From positions 1,685,780 to 1,749,779 of the forward strand of contig CAXIPT010000011.1 of the NCBI GenBank assembly GCA_964030475.1: a DNA stretch of 64,000 nt. The letters are read 5' to 3'. The position numbers and the translations under genes were made by a program. The stretch's first letter is position 1, and each line of letters opens with the position of its first letter. Source of the stretch: Tethya wilhelma (Eukaryota; Porifera; Demospongiae; Tethyida; Tethyidae). The notes beneath the pieces were generated by a model that did not search any database, was not told where the DNA came from, and saw nothing but the letters and a program-made list of their open reading frames with translations. Shown here in pieces: positions 22,746 to 33,712 of the stretch.

Positions 22746-22940
22746 AATATATATCTAGATAGTCTCGCGTGCCAGACCCCCAACGGAAAATGGGGGTCTG
22801 GTCACCATTGCATAATTATAAGGACTTGTAACCAGCGCCAGATTCTGGCGCTGCCAATCAGATTCGAGAATTGCATTGACGTCACGTTGGACTCAATAAC
22901 TAGACAGTCTGATTGGCACACAGTGTTAGACAGATACAAA

Positions 22941-23425
22941 ATGGACAGATCACACATGACAGAATCCTACTGTGAACAAGTTCCTATACAAAACCGCTGG
23001 AAACTGTACAAGCAGATTGACTTTGAACACGGTGGTGTTTCCATTCACTTGGGAGCCATTGCTAACTGTATAGATCAATGGGAGGGACGTGTAGCTGAGG
23101 CACTGGGACTGAGTAGAGTGGATAGGAGTGTCATCAAAACAAAACACCCTGATAATCTCAACTTACAAACGTGCGTGATTCACATAAATACATAGAGCTT
23201 AGTAGCTTTGTTTTCGTGACTTCATTGAGAATTTATGTTAATCATCATACTGAACCGTGATCTTTTTCAGGAGAGAGGCAATTCATCTCTGGAAAGAGAA
23301 AAATGGCTTGGCTGCAACTTATCGTAACTTAATTGGTGTGTTTCTAGAGGCAGAAATGACCAGCTATGCTGAAGCAGTCTGCCGGGTTCTGAGGGAAGGA
23401 ATACATGTATTCACACCACAAAAAA
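22941..23425 (+). CDS. Death-domain protein, two visible exons, partial
   Basis: The exons are 22941-23170 and 23271-23425. The GT-AG junction splits a Thr codon and keeps frame. The translation reads (E)GRVAEALGLSRVDRSVIKTKHP, then REAIHLWKEKNGLAATYRNLIGVFLEAEMTSYAEAVCRVLRE. This is the six-helix Death-domain pattern: W and LG.. in the first helices, I..KHP, then LWKEKNG..ATY..LI..FL and an AE..C..L tail. The second exon ends with a good donor (AAAA|GTGAGT, phase 1), so more exons should follow. I could not identify them, and the downstream DNA holds a retrotransposon. The ATG at 22941 is the first in frame with a plausible context, though the frame is open upstream. Death domains mediate homotypic assembly in innate-immune and apoptotic signalling. 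Confidence 0.7.
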
Positions 23426-23678
23426 GTGAGTCAGCCAATATTGAGTTTTGTATATATATACCTAAAACCATCACAATGATCTACCAAACAAAAACATGCC
23501 TAACTTTCATCTTCTATCTTGTTTTGACTTTGCTTGAAGTCAGCTTACTTTAGTAGCTAATTCATGAATGGATATATTACTGTCATCCAGTGTACCGCAA
23601 TGTTTTTAAAATTTGTGTTTGTGTCGTTTGTGTATGTGTGTTGTAGCCTCGTTCCCTGGCTATCTCCTGCATATAATT

Positions 23679-23689
23679 TGTGTGTGCAT

Positions 23690-23748
<59 letters not shown>

Positions 23749-23750
23749 AT
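23679..23750. repeat. (TG)n microsatellite
   Basis: Long TG run inside the region downstream of the Death-domain exons. The neighbouring sequence TGTAGCCTCGTTCCC resembles the TAGCCTCG MITE end. Confidence 0.85.
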
Positions 23751-24499
23751 TGTGTAGCCTCGTAAACCAAGCCTTCCCTACTTTGCCTACCATGTTGCTA
23801 TTAAAGCACGGGGGTTAATTAGCAGTATAATATATAGAGCAAGGGGAGGTACCTGGTTATAATCATAACATGGTAGCACTTTGATTTTGTAAAGAATTTT
23901 TACTAAGGTGTGCATTCAATACTCAAGTTTTTTCCATATCAATTCCTGATTCCAATTCCTTCTTTCTTTTTACACAGTCCAACATGCAGCCATTCCATCT
24001 TGTTTGCATTCTTTTTATACGTACATGCCTGTGATTAATTATTTAACTCATTTCTGTGATTCATGCAGTGCCACATTTCCAATGTGAATGTTTCAGTGTA
24101 GCTATTATACTATTAATGTTCTTAAGCATTTTTCATAATTCTATATGAATCACAATTAATTAAGTTTGCCGTTGGGACTTGCATGCCAGTTATATACACA
24201 TTGTGCCGGTAGCCTGCCTCTGTACTAAGTGTTGAGACAGCTTTAGGATTCAGTTAGTTTTTAGTAGTTTGATTCACATAAGTTTTGTCATGGCCTGGCC
24301 AGTGAACTTTCATGGATTGTCATAAGGCAAGATTAGCTAAACTAAGTGACAAATTTATAATACACACCTAGCTCAGTGCAGCCACTGAACTGAGTACTAA
24401 ACTGACATGCACATAAGGCATTGAATATTTGGATTAAAAATAAAGCACATTTGCCTGCTGCACAGTGTGTCCCTGTATGATAAATAATATTATTATTAT

Positions 24500-26479
24500 C
24501 ATGCAATATATATTAAAGGCAAAGCAATTTTGGTCACTCTATCATTCGCTATCACCCAACAGGCAGAGAATCCCACATACTCTGCACAATGGCTGCTCCA
24601 CAGTCGAATCTGCCACTAGCAAAGCCAACCTATTTGCTTCACATTTTTCTAGCTGTTATTCCCAACCCTCTCATTGTGAGGCCTGTCAGTGTTCCTCTCT
24701 ACCTACGACCACCCAAGAATCAGGTCTCTCTGCTGTGAACTGTTCTGTTGATGAGGTATATAAACTACTCAGTCGCCTGAAACTTAAAACCGCCTCTGGC
24801 CCTGATGGGATTTCAAGCCACATGCTGCGCAACACTGTCTCTGGCATTGCTTCTAGCCTTACTGACCTATTTAACTTTTCATTGAGTAGTGGTGTTGTCC
24901 CTTCTGATTGGAAACGTTCGCACATCACTCCTGTTTTCAAAGGTATTGGGGACATTCGATCTGTTAGCAACTATAGACCAATATCTCTATTGTCTATCCC
25001 TTCTAAGCTGTTGGAGCGCATCGTTCATAACCGTCTACTAGATTTTCTCCTTAAGAACAATCTCCTCTCCTCTCGTCAGTTTGGTTTTTGTCCTGCCAGC
25101 TCATCTCAGGAGGCACTTCTCACTGTCACCAATGATTGGTCTAGTCACCTAGATAAGGGCTCCTCTGTTGCTGCTGTGTTTTTCGATCTCTCCAAGGCTT
25201 TTGACCGGGTTCCCCACTGTCTCCTCCTATTGTCCTTAATCAAGATTGGTGTGTCTGGAGCTCTCTTAAAGTGGTTTCGCAGTTATCTCTCGAGCAGGAC
25301 ACAGAGAGTGGTTGTTGATGGCTGTGCTTCTGTAGTCCATCCCGTTCCTTCTGGGGTTCCCCAGGGCTCAATACTGGGCCCTCTTCTATTCTCTGCCTAC
25401 GTTAATCCGTTGACTGAAATCACCCTCTCACGCGGAACTTCTTTAGCCCTTTATGCAGACGATATTGTGCTCTACAGGCCAATCCTTGTGCCCCGTGATG
25501 TGGATAGTCTGCAGCAGGATGTTGACAGAATTGTTGATTGGCTGAATGGTGCTGGCTTGTCTTTGAATGCTAATAAGTCTAAATTCATGGTTCTCTCCCG
25601 CAAATCTGATCGGCCAGTGATAGCCATCCGGGTGAGCAATGCCATCTTGCCTACTGTTGACTCAGTTCGCTACCTAGGGGTCACCGTTACCAGTGATCTC
25701 AAGTGGAATTCTCACATCACAAACACTTGTTCCAAGGCTAGACAACAGCTTGGTCTTCTCCACCATACCTTTAATGGTGCAAATGCTAGTACCTTGCTAC
25801 ATCTCTATCGCTGCCTTGTTCTTCCCACTTTGGACTACTGCTGCTGTGTCTGGGATCCTCATGTGAAGTACCTCATTGACAAGCTTGAGTCCGTCCAGAG
25901 GCTGGCCACCAGGATGATTTGCAGACGTGGCCCTTCTTCAAGTCATTCTTCACAGACCTTTATTCCTCTCCCTTCTCTCCATGTCAGGAGATGGAAGATG
26001 AAGGCTATGGTGTGTGCTAGGATTTTGAAGGGATGCTCCATCATCTCTCCTTCTGTGTTCTCTCCTCACCCTCATCCTAGCCAAAGACTTCATCACTCCT
26101 TTCCTTTGTCCACCCCTTTTGCTAGAACATCCTCTCATCAGTCATCTTTTTTTATCTCAAGTGTTAAAATCTGGAATAGTTTACCTAACAATGTCATTTG
26201 TGCCCCATCTGGGGAATCTTTTAAACATCGTCTTAAGACTCTTTCTGTTTACAATGTTTAGTAGTTGTTTTTGTTCATGTGCTTCACATGTTTTTATTAC
26301 TCTGTGTTTCAAATTATCTTCTTATTTGTTTGGTTCTGTTGTTGTTGTTGTTGTTGTTTTCATTTTCCGGGCAGGCTTAGTATTAGCATTAAGTTGCTAT
26401 TGCCTTCACCCTAATGCCATACTCTGTATTGTATTGCATTAAATTTCATAAATAAAAAAAAAAAAAAAAAAAAAAAAAA
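24500..26479 (+). mobile_element. 5'-truncated non-LTR retrotransposon (CR1/L2-jockey type) with poly(A) tail
   Basis: The element runs from a truncated 5' edge near 24500 to a run of about 24 A at 26455-26479. Similarity starts inside the ORF2 linker (QFWSLYHSL), and the apurinic endonuclease domain is absent. No target-site duplication was identified with confidence. It probably sits in an intron of, or just downstream of, the Death-domain gene. Confidence 0.85.
24519..26261 (+). CDS. non-LTR retrotransposon reverse transcriptase, N-terminally truncated
   Basis: This intact frame of about 580 residues is a retrotransposon reverse transcriptase. Motifs in order: NYRPISLLSIPSKLLERIV, RQFGF, AVFFDLSKAFDRVPH, GVPQGSILGPLLFSAYVN, LYADDIVLY (the YADD active site, from about 25451) and a thumb with YLGVTV. 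The C-terminal part has the LPTLDYCCCVWDP and SVKIWNSLP patterns of jockey/CR1-like elements. There is no stop or frameshift in the reverse-transcriptase region, so the insertion seems fairly recent. It cannot be autonomous as it stands, because the upstream endonuclease is missing. Confidence 0.88.
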   Translation, partial: AKQFWSLYHSLSPNRQRIPHTLHNGCSTVESATSKANLFASHFSSCYSQPSHCEACQCSSLPTTTQESGLSAVNCSVDEVYKLLSRLKLKTASGPDGISSHMLRNTVSGIASSLTDLFNFSLSSGVVPSDWKRSHITPVFKGIGDIRSVSNYRPISLLSIPSKLLERIVHNRLLDFLLKNNLLSSRQFGFCPASSSQEALLTVTNDWSSHLDKGSSVAAVFFDLSKAFDRVPHCLLLLSLIKIGVSGALLKWFRSYLSSRTQRVVVDGCASVVHPVPSGVPQGSILGPLLFSAYVNPLTEITLSRGTSLALYADDIVLYRPILVPRDVDSLQQDVDRIVDWLNGAGLSLNANKSKFMVLSRKSDRPVIAIRVSNAILPTVDSVRYLGVTVTSDLKWNSHITNTCSKARQQLGLLHHTFNGANASTLLHLYRCLVLPTLDYCCCVWDPHVKYLIDKLESVQRLATRMICRRGPSSSHSSQTFIPLPSLHVRRWKMKAMVCARILKGCSIISPSVFSPHPHPSQRLHHSFPLSTPFARTSSHQSSFFISSVKIWNSLPNNVICAPSGESFKHRLKTLSVYNV

Positions 26480-27054
26480 TCGGAAGTCATATTTGGGGGT
26501 TTGTAGCTTTTCCAATGACTTTTATCAACGGCGCTGAAAAAATAAATATCAGCCCAGTTAGTACAGCTCAGTTAGACTGTAAACATCAACTTTTCTTACC
26601 TCAAGCACTCCAAATTGAATTCTTGACAAGTTTAACTCTCTCCTTTTCAGTTTTTCCTGCCTAGAAGTCATCCTTTCAGGGTTTTGTTGAAGAACTCAGC
26701 ATCTTCACACAAGACAAAATTTACAGCTGCTCACTCTAAGTTCAAAATTGCGCTACTGAGCATGCTCAGTAATGATGTCATTATTATTGAATATAAATTA
26801 GCCTGTTTAAAAGTCAGCGATTTGGCACTATTAGATGGTTCTAAGTTGCATATAGCCATTTCTGAGTGTTGTTATGATGCTAAGATGTATTACATATGAG
26901 TATAAAGTATTATTTTACAAAAGGTTTTGATAAACACCCATGGGTGTTGTTCAACACAGAATAGGTGTTGTACGACACTGGAGTGTTAGATAACACCCCG
27001 AAAAATTTTTCGGTCAATATTGGGGTGTTGATGGACACCTTATTTCTAACAGTG
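26480..27054. other. spacer with repeat-derived 5' junction of a receptor copy
   Basis: Between the poly(A) tail and the receptor there is no recognisable exon. From about 26930 the sequence is rich in GGTGTT/AACACC units, including the palindrome ACACCCATGGGTGT. It ends in TTTCTAACAGTG, resembling the AACAGTG MITE end. The junction falls exactly at the receptor's codon for CVCYSVDG. Confidence 0.5.
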
Positions 27055-28719
27055 TGTGTGTGTTATTCTGTTGATGGATACTCCGCCTCTAAAATACAAT
27101 GCTTAGATAATGTACCTTCTCTTCCTTTTTGTTATTGCATGTCATTCAACGAGAGGTTCAATAGAACTGTCATAGGCTTTTGCAAATTCAGATGTTATGT
27201 ATCACCAGCTGATCCTGGGCGACAGGTATTCACTGGTTATCGTCGATATCAAGTGATTGTCAAGAATATAAACTTAACAAATATTAATAGTGAAGCTTGT
27301 GCTAGTCTTGAAATGAATCGAACTGGTCAGATGTGTGGCAGCTGTGTGCAGGGATTTGCTCCTCCTGTCTACTCTTACAGCTTGGCCTGTGTCAACTGTA
27401 CTGACTACAAGTACAACTGGATAAAGTACATTGCTGTTGCTTATCTCCCACTTACAGTCTTCTTTGTGGTAGTTTTGACGTTTCGAATATCAGCAGCTTC
27501 AGGACCAATGAATGGGTTCATTTTGACCAGTCAGACTATTGCATCAACTGTTGTGCTTGAATACCTGTTTTTACACAAAACTGAAACAGGTAGTTTGGCG
27601 CTTTACAAAGCTGTGAGTACACTCTATGGTATATGGAATCTTGACTTTTTTCGTTCTTTATACACTCCATTTTGTTTGCATCCAAATATGACCACCATTC
27701 AGACAAGAGCTATGGACTATGCTGTTGCAGTGTATCCGTTACTGTTGGGTGTGATCACATACACTTTTGCTTATTTGCACTATCGCTATCCTAGAGTTGT
27801 TACACTATGGAGACCATTTTACAAATGCTTTAGGTGTATTCGTAACGAGTGGGATGTAAAAAATAGCCTCATTGAAGCATTTGCAACATTCATCCTCCTC
27901 TCATATGTAAAGATTCTCAATACTTCATTAGACCTGCTAATGCCTACTACTCTGTATGACATGAGTGGAAACCCTTTGAAAGTACGTTATCTCAGTGTTG
28001 ATGGATCGATTGAATACTTTGGTATAGAGCACCTTCCCTATGGTGTATTAGCTCTAGTGATGGTCCTCCTGTTCAACATTCTCCCTCTGATGTTGCTGTG
28101 TCTCTTCCCCTGTAGATGCTTTCATAAGTGTCTCAACAACTTTAACATTCAGCGAGAGACCTTGAGAGAATTTGTAGCTGTATTTCAAGGCGTGTTCAAA
28201 GATGAACCTCGGGACTACCGATACTTTGCAGCGTTCTATCTCATAGTCAGGATTCTTAATCTTAGTTTGAATTTTATTTCAAGAGGATTGGTTTATTTCT
28301 TTTTGGTTTCCGTGCTGTTTTTTGCTACATTTTCCATTTTCTCAACTTCTAAACCATACCGAAAACCACATCATAATTACATTGATACAGTTCTTCTGTT
28401 TGTAGCTACAATTGGCTTCTTATGGGTGAATGGTGACCATATAATGAAAACATTTATTGAGATTCCGTATGTTTATTTGTTCATCAGAATCTGTTTCTTA
28501 GCAGTTATTTCAATTCACATCTTTTATGGAATTGGTTTGCTGTTAGCTGTCCTCTTCCCTGTTCAAAAGATAAAGGAGTGTGTTGAAGTAGTATTTTCTT
28601 CTTGTATGGCATACTATAACAATATTAGAGGAAACATTTTAGAACCAGAACATCGGCTACCTTATCGACTGGATCACATGGATGAGTACCCACCTCTTCT
28701 TCCTCCCACTAACAGATAA
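27055..28719 (+). CDS. receptor-like multipass membrane protein (type A), N-terminus replaced
   Basis: The frame is open from CVCYSVDG to the tail PYRLDHMDEYPPLLPPTNR, about 554 receptor residues. It retains most of the Cys-rich ectodomain, including LPFCYCMSFNERFN, GFCKFRCYV, DPGRQVFTGYRRYQV and MCGSCVQGFAPPVYSYSLAC. All membrane segments remain (about eight, starting IAVAYLPLTVFFVVVLTF). Compared with the 46674 and 51174 copies, it lacks the signal peptide and about 45 N-terminal residues, replaced by repeat DNA. The frame runs upstream to an ATG at 26965 within that repeat. Whether a hydrophobic stretch there (VLMDTLFLTV) serves as a leader is unknown. The architecture resembles the C-terminal multipass module of large uncharacterised cnidarian and protist proteins (compare MNGFILTSQ, WNLDFFR, ATFILLSYVKIL). 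Ligand and signalling are unknown. Confidence 0.72.
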   Translation, partial: CVCYSVDGYSASKIQCLDNVPSLPFCYCMSFNERFNRTVIGFCKFRCYVSPADPGRQVFTGYRRYQVIVKNINLTNINSEACASLEMNRTGQMCGSCVQGFAPPVYSYSLACVNCTDYKYNWIKYIAVAYLPLTVFFVVVLTFRISAASGPMNGFILTSQTIASTVVLEYLFLHKTETGSLALYKAVSTLYGIWNLDFFRSLYTPFCLHPNMTTIQTRAMDYAVAVYPLLLGVITYTFAYLHYRYPRVVTLWRPFYKCFRCIRNEWDVKNSLIEAFATFILLSYVKILNTSLDLLMPTTLYDMSGNPLKVRYLSVDGSIEYFGIEHLPYGVLALVMVLLFNILPLMLLCLFPCRCFHKCLNNFNIQRETLREFVAVFQGVFKDEPRDYRYFAAFYLIVRILNLSLNFISRGLVYFFLVSVLFFATFSIFSTSKPYRKPHHNYIDTVLLFVATIGFLWVNGDHIMKTFIEIPYVYLFIRICFLAVISIHIFYGIGLLLAVLFPVQKIKECVEVVFSSCMAYYNNIRGNILEPEHRLPYRLDHMDEYPPLLPPTNR

Positions 28720-29514
28720 ATATTTGAAGTTCAAATAGATTCCTTCTATGCTTTGAACCTGAAATTGCAATTGAAGTTTAATAGTAATGCTGTATAGAAA
28801 TTTTAAATACAAAATTATTATTTGTTATAGTTTCATGTTGTATGTGTACCACACTATTACATTAAATTCTGTGTTGTACTCAGTCTGTTGTGTTTTAAGG
28901 TGTGATCATCATATCAACTTTTGTTGATATTTGTATAGTGAAAAAAAGATATTCATTATAAAACATTGGATATATACACAATTAATCTTTCTTTAACGGA
29001 AGTTTACAAAGTTTGGAAAAAGTTTTATGTCAAGCTATGTTGAAGTTTTGAAATGCATGTAGCTACTTCAGGTGACAGTTTTCAGGTGCTAATCAAATTA
29101 TTACTGCTGATAGGAATAATTATTATTATTATTATTACGTTTTGTGATTGGGGCAAACCTGAGTGAGCCCTATACATAGTCACTGTAACGCTTTCCCAAA
29201 ATTGTTTTAATGGCATTATGTAGTCCAGATTATACCTCACATGTTTAAGAATATTGAAATTTGAAATTGTACGTACACGTGGTCTGCAGAGACTCTAGAA
29301 CTAGAGAGCGAAACACCTGGAGAGAGAGAAAGGGCAATGGAGACTCAAGGTAAGACAATGCTGCTCAGACCACTCATAGAGAACCAGACTGTCAGTGCTC
29401 CAAATATATAAACTACTTGCTGACTCGGGGGTGAGAGCTCAAGCAAGGTTAAAGTTTCTCAAATTCTTACAGTAACACTTACATCCTGACTAAGATATCT
29501 TCTTCTTTTCAATT
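28720..29514. other. receptor 3' UTR and spacer
   Basis: The first 90 bp are shared with the island ending at 12053 and represent 3' UTR. The rest is AT-rich. A short polypurine tract with an ATG and a GTAAGAC donor near 29337-29356 might be a small first exon, but I cannot link it to anything. Confidence 0.4.
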
Positions 29515-29590
29515 ACCTTTTAGAACCTGAAGACAGGTTGCCATAACAAATTGATTACATGCGATGAATACTTCTCTCTTTTTTCTCTGA
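29515..29590 (+). pseudogene. receptor C-terminal tail relic
   Basis: About 75 bp resemble the receptor 3' end (LEPEDRLP, then an interrupted IDYM). It contains stop codons and is the remnant of an additional, otherwise deleted array member. Confidence 0.5.
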
Positions 29591-30387
29591 CTAAGTTCTA
29601 TAAATATTATAATTTCCTACATGCTTTAAACCTGAATTTGTTTTGTATTACCATAGTGTATGGCTAGCATCCACTGAACAATGCAATGCCATGATTGTAT
29701 ATTGAATTTTAGTTGTACTGTTGTAATTCATATAATACTTTTTATGTGTATTACTGTTTGGTTTCTAATCTGCATTTTAAAATAACGTAAAATATGTTTA
29801 GTACCACATATGTGTCAAAGTGTTTTTGATAATCATAATTCATGACATGCAGTCACTGTGGTATTGTACTATACTATAATAAATAGAATATTTCACATCT
29901 GACATTCAAGTATTATTTCTCCACTGATAATCATTGTTTGAGTGTGAGTCTCATCCTCATGCTTTGCCCATGTATTTGTGCCATATCAATGGGGAAATTT
30001 ATTGGGTTTTGTTGCTGTTTGTCTTTTTTCACATGGACAATGAAACTGAATAAACAAAACCAAATGGAAATATATCTAATAAATTATACACACTGTAAGA
30101 GCTTTGATTATCATGCAGTGAACTATGAGTGCATGATGTTAAAATTATCATTATTGATAAATCCCCCCAGTCTATGTTTATATAGCTTTGTACATTCAGT
30201 GTATGGAACAGGCCATCCTGAGGCTAACCATTACGTGTCTATCTATGTAGCCATATATGGATTAAATTTAAGGCTTCTTTAAATTCCCTGCAGCTGAACT
30301 CATGTAAGTACATATAACTATATATATAAGGTCTTCTCTTTGTGTAGGAAGTTAGTATCTACATCTGCAAAACTTCCTCAATATAGT
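29591..30387. other. non-coding spacer in receptor array
   Basis: The open frame at 29938-30282 has no domain or splice support. Nothing else recognised. Confidence 0.35.
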
Positions 30388-31165
30388 AACTGTTATTAGT
30401 TGTTGAATTACAAACAGTTTGTTTTGTCAGTTAGTTATGCTTCTAAACTAATATCATTCGTAGGATTAGCATTATCGTATAGCGGGAAATTTTCGTGCGG
30501 TTAAAATTTCGTTTCAGGCCTTGAAAACAAGTTTTCGTGGTCTTATTTTCGTTCTGGACCCATGACGTGACCACGCCCATGAAATCCTGCATGCACAGCC
30601 ACGTGGATTGATATTACCCGCGGCCACGTTTCAGATTTTCGTGGGCAAAATTTTCGTTTTCATGCTGTCTGGAACAAAAAGAACGAAATTTTTCCCTCAC
30701 GAAAATTTCCCGCTATACGGTAATTCATGGAAGCCTACTTGCACATCCTTTTATGGTTATCATAATATTATTACCACATTGAAATTATTAATTGTACTTG
30801 AGATATGTTACATAGTTATTTATAGGCATGCATTATTTCTTTTAGTAAAACTTCCCTACATGTGATTTTGTTATGCATGAGATAAAGCATTCTTAATGCA
30901 TTTTCGGTTTGTTTGATATCATGTGCTATTTTCATAATAATTGCAGCTAAATCATCGCCATTAGTGAAGCTAAATTTCTGGTTGTGAGGCTCTTGCACGA
31001 AATCCTATATTAAAAGAATCCTTCAGATTCATATCATTATTATGACATGCAGTTAGAGACTTCTAACAACTTCGAACAAAATATTCATGCAGTGATGAAA
31101 ATAATATTGTATAGTTTACTACAAGTTTGCTTCTAGTCAATGGTGAGTGGAGATGCAAATCGTAA
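30388..31165 (+). repeat. upstream copy of a direct duplication (partner 31388-31890), with receptor 5' relic
   Basis: Blocks such as AACAGTTTGTTTTGTCAGTTA, CCTTTTATGGTTA, TTATAGGCATG and AAACTTCCCT recur in the same order at 31388-31890. The last part (about 31050-31165) corresponds to the 5' UTR and signal-peptide region of the 31837 receptor gene (TTTACTACAAGTTTGCTTCT and GTGAGTGGAGATGC). The first receptor exon was thus duplicated and the rest lost. Confidence 0.65.
30471..30724. mobile_element. 254-bp MITE with CGTATAGCGGGAAATTTTCG ends
   Basis: The inverted ends of about 27 bp read ATTATCGTATAGCGGGAAAT on the left and the complement of ATTACCGTATAGCGGGAAAT on the right. The interior is unusually rich in CpG and TTTCGT. 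The direct-duplication partner near 31470-31480 lacks it, giving an empty site. Flanks suggest a short (3-bp, ATT-like) duplication, compatible with PIF/Harbinger but not proven. Confidence 0.7.
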
Positions 31166-31335
31166 AAAGAAAGCAAACAAGATGGAGATGGCTGTTAGAG
31201 TGTGTAAGAAATTCTTTCTGTGGGCAAAATGAGAGACTCAATATAGAAAGAAAGTGTTACATGCAGCCCATACAGGAAGAATTCCTTACACGTACACTCT
31301 AAAAGCCATTCGATCTTGTTTGCTTTCTTTTATGA
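31164..31335. mobile_element. 170-bp hairpin MITE
   Basis: The arms at about 31166-31214 and 31278-31334 are inverted repeats (AAAGAAAGCAAACAAGATGG against its complement, with GTGTGTAAG further in). A related single arm occurs near 23940-24010. No coding capacity. Confidence 0.55.
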
Positions 31336-31836
31336 TTTAGCCATTTCTGTGTCTCATTACATTTCCAATGTTTTGTTTTACTTGTAGTTATTAGTTGCTT
31401 AATTATAAACAGTTTGTTTTGTCAGTTAATTATGCTTCCAAACGTATAACATTCATTTAATTAACATTCATGCAAGCCTACCATACCCTTTTATGGTTAG
31501 GTTAGCCTATTATATCACATTGACATTATTGAACTTGAGATGCGTAATCATAGTTTATAGGCATGACATTATGTTGTTTCTTCTAGTGAAACTTCCCTCT
31601 ATGTGATTTTGTTTCCCAGATAGAACATTCTTAACTAAAATGTGCTTTCAGTTTGTTCAATATCATGACTGTTTGTGATTATCTACAGCAGCTCTGTTGT
31701 AAATTATTACTAATACCTACAATCAGGCTCATGCACAATATCCTATAAAAAGAAAGAAGAATTGTTCAGTTTTATAACGTTTTTTTGCCAGGCAGTTAGA
31801 GATTATTTCAATCAGTTTAAAACAAATCTTTTGGAG

Positions 31837-33712
31837 ATGAAGTTATTGTATACTTTACTACAAATTTGTTTCTTGTTCATTATGAGTGGAGATGCGAATG
31901 AAGAACTTAGAAAAAGATTCACTAATGATCATAATAATATTATTATGATGAATGAATCAAGGACTTGTGCCCCATGGAGCAGACTTACAGATAGTGGTAC
32001 ATGTGAATGTGTTATTAGTGTGTTTCCTTGGAAAAATCATGAAGTTAAACTGGAATGTCTAGACAATAAACCTTCACTTCCCTTCTGCTACTGTATGTCG
32101 TACAATGAGAAGTTCAATGAAATTGTTGTGGGGTATTGTTTAGTTAGATGTACTGTATACACCAAGTACTGATCCTGGACGGTATCATTATCACTTAGCC
32201 TACAACTATAAGGTTGTCACAGATACAAGTGATTTGACAGAGTTCAATGACATTGCTTGCTCTAGTCGTGAAATAAATCGAACTGGTCAGATGTGTGGCA
32301 GCTGTGTGAAGGGATTTGCTCCTCCTGTCTACTCTTACAGCTTAGCTTGTGTGGATTGTTCAGACTATAAGTATAACTGGATAAAGTACATTGCTGTTGC
32401 TTACCTTCCACTGACCGTCTTCTTTGTGATAGTCCTATCATTTCGGATATCTGCAGCTTCAGGAGCAATGAATGGCTTCGTTATGACTAGTCAAATTCTG
32501 ATGTCTCCTGCTGCAGTAGAATACACTCACAATTACTTATATCGATCTGAGGGGTCATACCTTAAAATAGGATTAACCTTTTATGGGCCGTGGAATCTTG
32601 ACTTCTTTCGTGCTTTGTACACACCTTTCTGCCTGTATCCAAACATGACAACTATTCAGACAAAAGCTCTTGAATATGCAATTGCTGTCTATCCATTACT
32701 TCTGGTTGTCATTATATATGTCTTTGCCAATTTGCACTATCGTTATCCTAGAGTTGTGTCACTATGGAGACCATTCTACAGGTGTTTTAGATGTATTCGT
32801 AATAAGTGGGATATCAAGAATACCCTCATCGGAGCATTCGCCACTTTCATTCTCCTTTCATATGTGAAGATTCTCAACACATCTTTGGACCTGCTAACAC
32901 CATCTACTTTATACGACATGAAAGGAGAGGCTTTGAACCAGCGTTATCTCAGTATGGATGGAACTGTTGAATACTTTGGTAAGGAGCACCTTCCCTACGG
33001 TGTGTTAGCTCTAGTAATGGTCTTTCTGTTCAACATCCTCCCTCTGATGTTGCTGTGTCTCTTCCCTTGTCGAAGCTTTCATAGGTGTCTCAATTACTTT
33101 GACATTCAGCGAGAGACTTTGAGAGAATTTGTAACAGTATTTCTAGGAGAGTTCAGAGATGAACCTCGTGACTACCGATACTTTGCAGCATTCTATCTCC
33201 TACTGAGAATCATCAGCCTTGTGTTAAGAATGGTAGCAACTGGTCTTCTTCATTTGTATTTTACTGCTCTCTTATTAGCTGCTGTATCTGTTCTAGTGGC
33301 AGTGACTAAGCCATACAGGAAATCAATTCATAACAAGATTGATATTTTACTGATATTTGTAGTTTCTATTGGTTTTACGTATGAACCTACAATGACTTTA
33401 ATTGGACACATTGGGGGTATTAAACCTTTAGGAAAGCTTTTCTGGCAGATTTTCTTTTTTGCTACTGTTTATATTCATCCCCTCTATGGCATTGGCATTC
33501 TGATAACCATCTTTTTCCCAGTTCAAAAGATAAAGTATCGTATGGAAGTTATATTTGCTCGTGTGTATAGCTATGTTAGAGGAAACACCTTAGAACCTGA
33601 AGAGCAGTTACCTTATCGACTGGATCATATGGATGAATACCCTCCCCTTATTCCTAAAAATACCCTCTCACAACCTTATACTACCTATTATGGTACAGTG
33701 CGCTACTCTTAG
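31837..33712 (+). pseudogene. receptor-like multipass membrane protein (type B), one frameshift
   Basis: The ATG at 31837 opens a signal peptide (MKLLYTLLQICFLFIMSG). The Cys-rich ectodomain follows (TCAPWSRL, CLDNKPSLPFCYCMSYNEKF, GYCLVRCTVY). The first frame stops at TGA 32170-32172. Homology continues in another frame from about 32155 (STDPGRYHY...). That frame covers the rest of the ectodomain (QMCGSCVKGFAPPVYSYSLAC), about eight membrane segments and the tail RLDHMDEYPPLIPKN to the stop at 33712. One single-base change near codon 106 thus breaks an otherwise complete 620-residue gene. It could be an inactivating mutation, an assembly error or an allele difference. If translated as is, the first frame would give a secreted ectodomain fragment of about 110 residues. 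Confidence 0.75.

Noticed and set aside
23557..23818. Open frames with HT or CV repeats
   Set aside because: Translations of the (TG)n microsatellite.
26119..26442. 107-residue frame overlapping the retrotransposon 3' end
   Set aside because: Out-of-frame shadow of the reverse-transcriptase C-terminus and 3' UTR.
29938..30282. 114-residue frame MSVSLILMLCPC...
   Set aside because: No splice partner, no domain, and AT-rich spacer composition.
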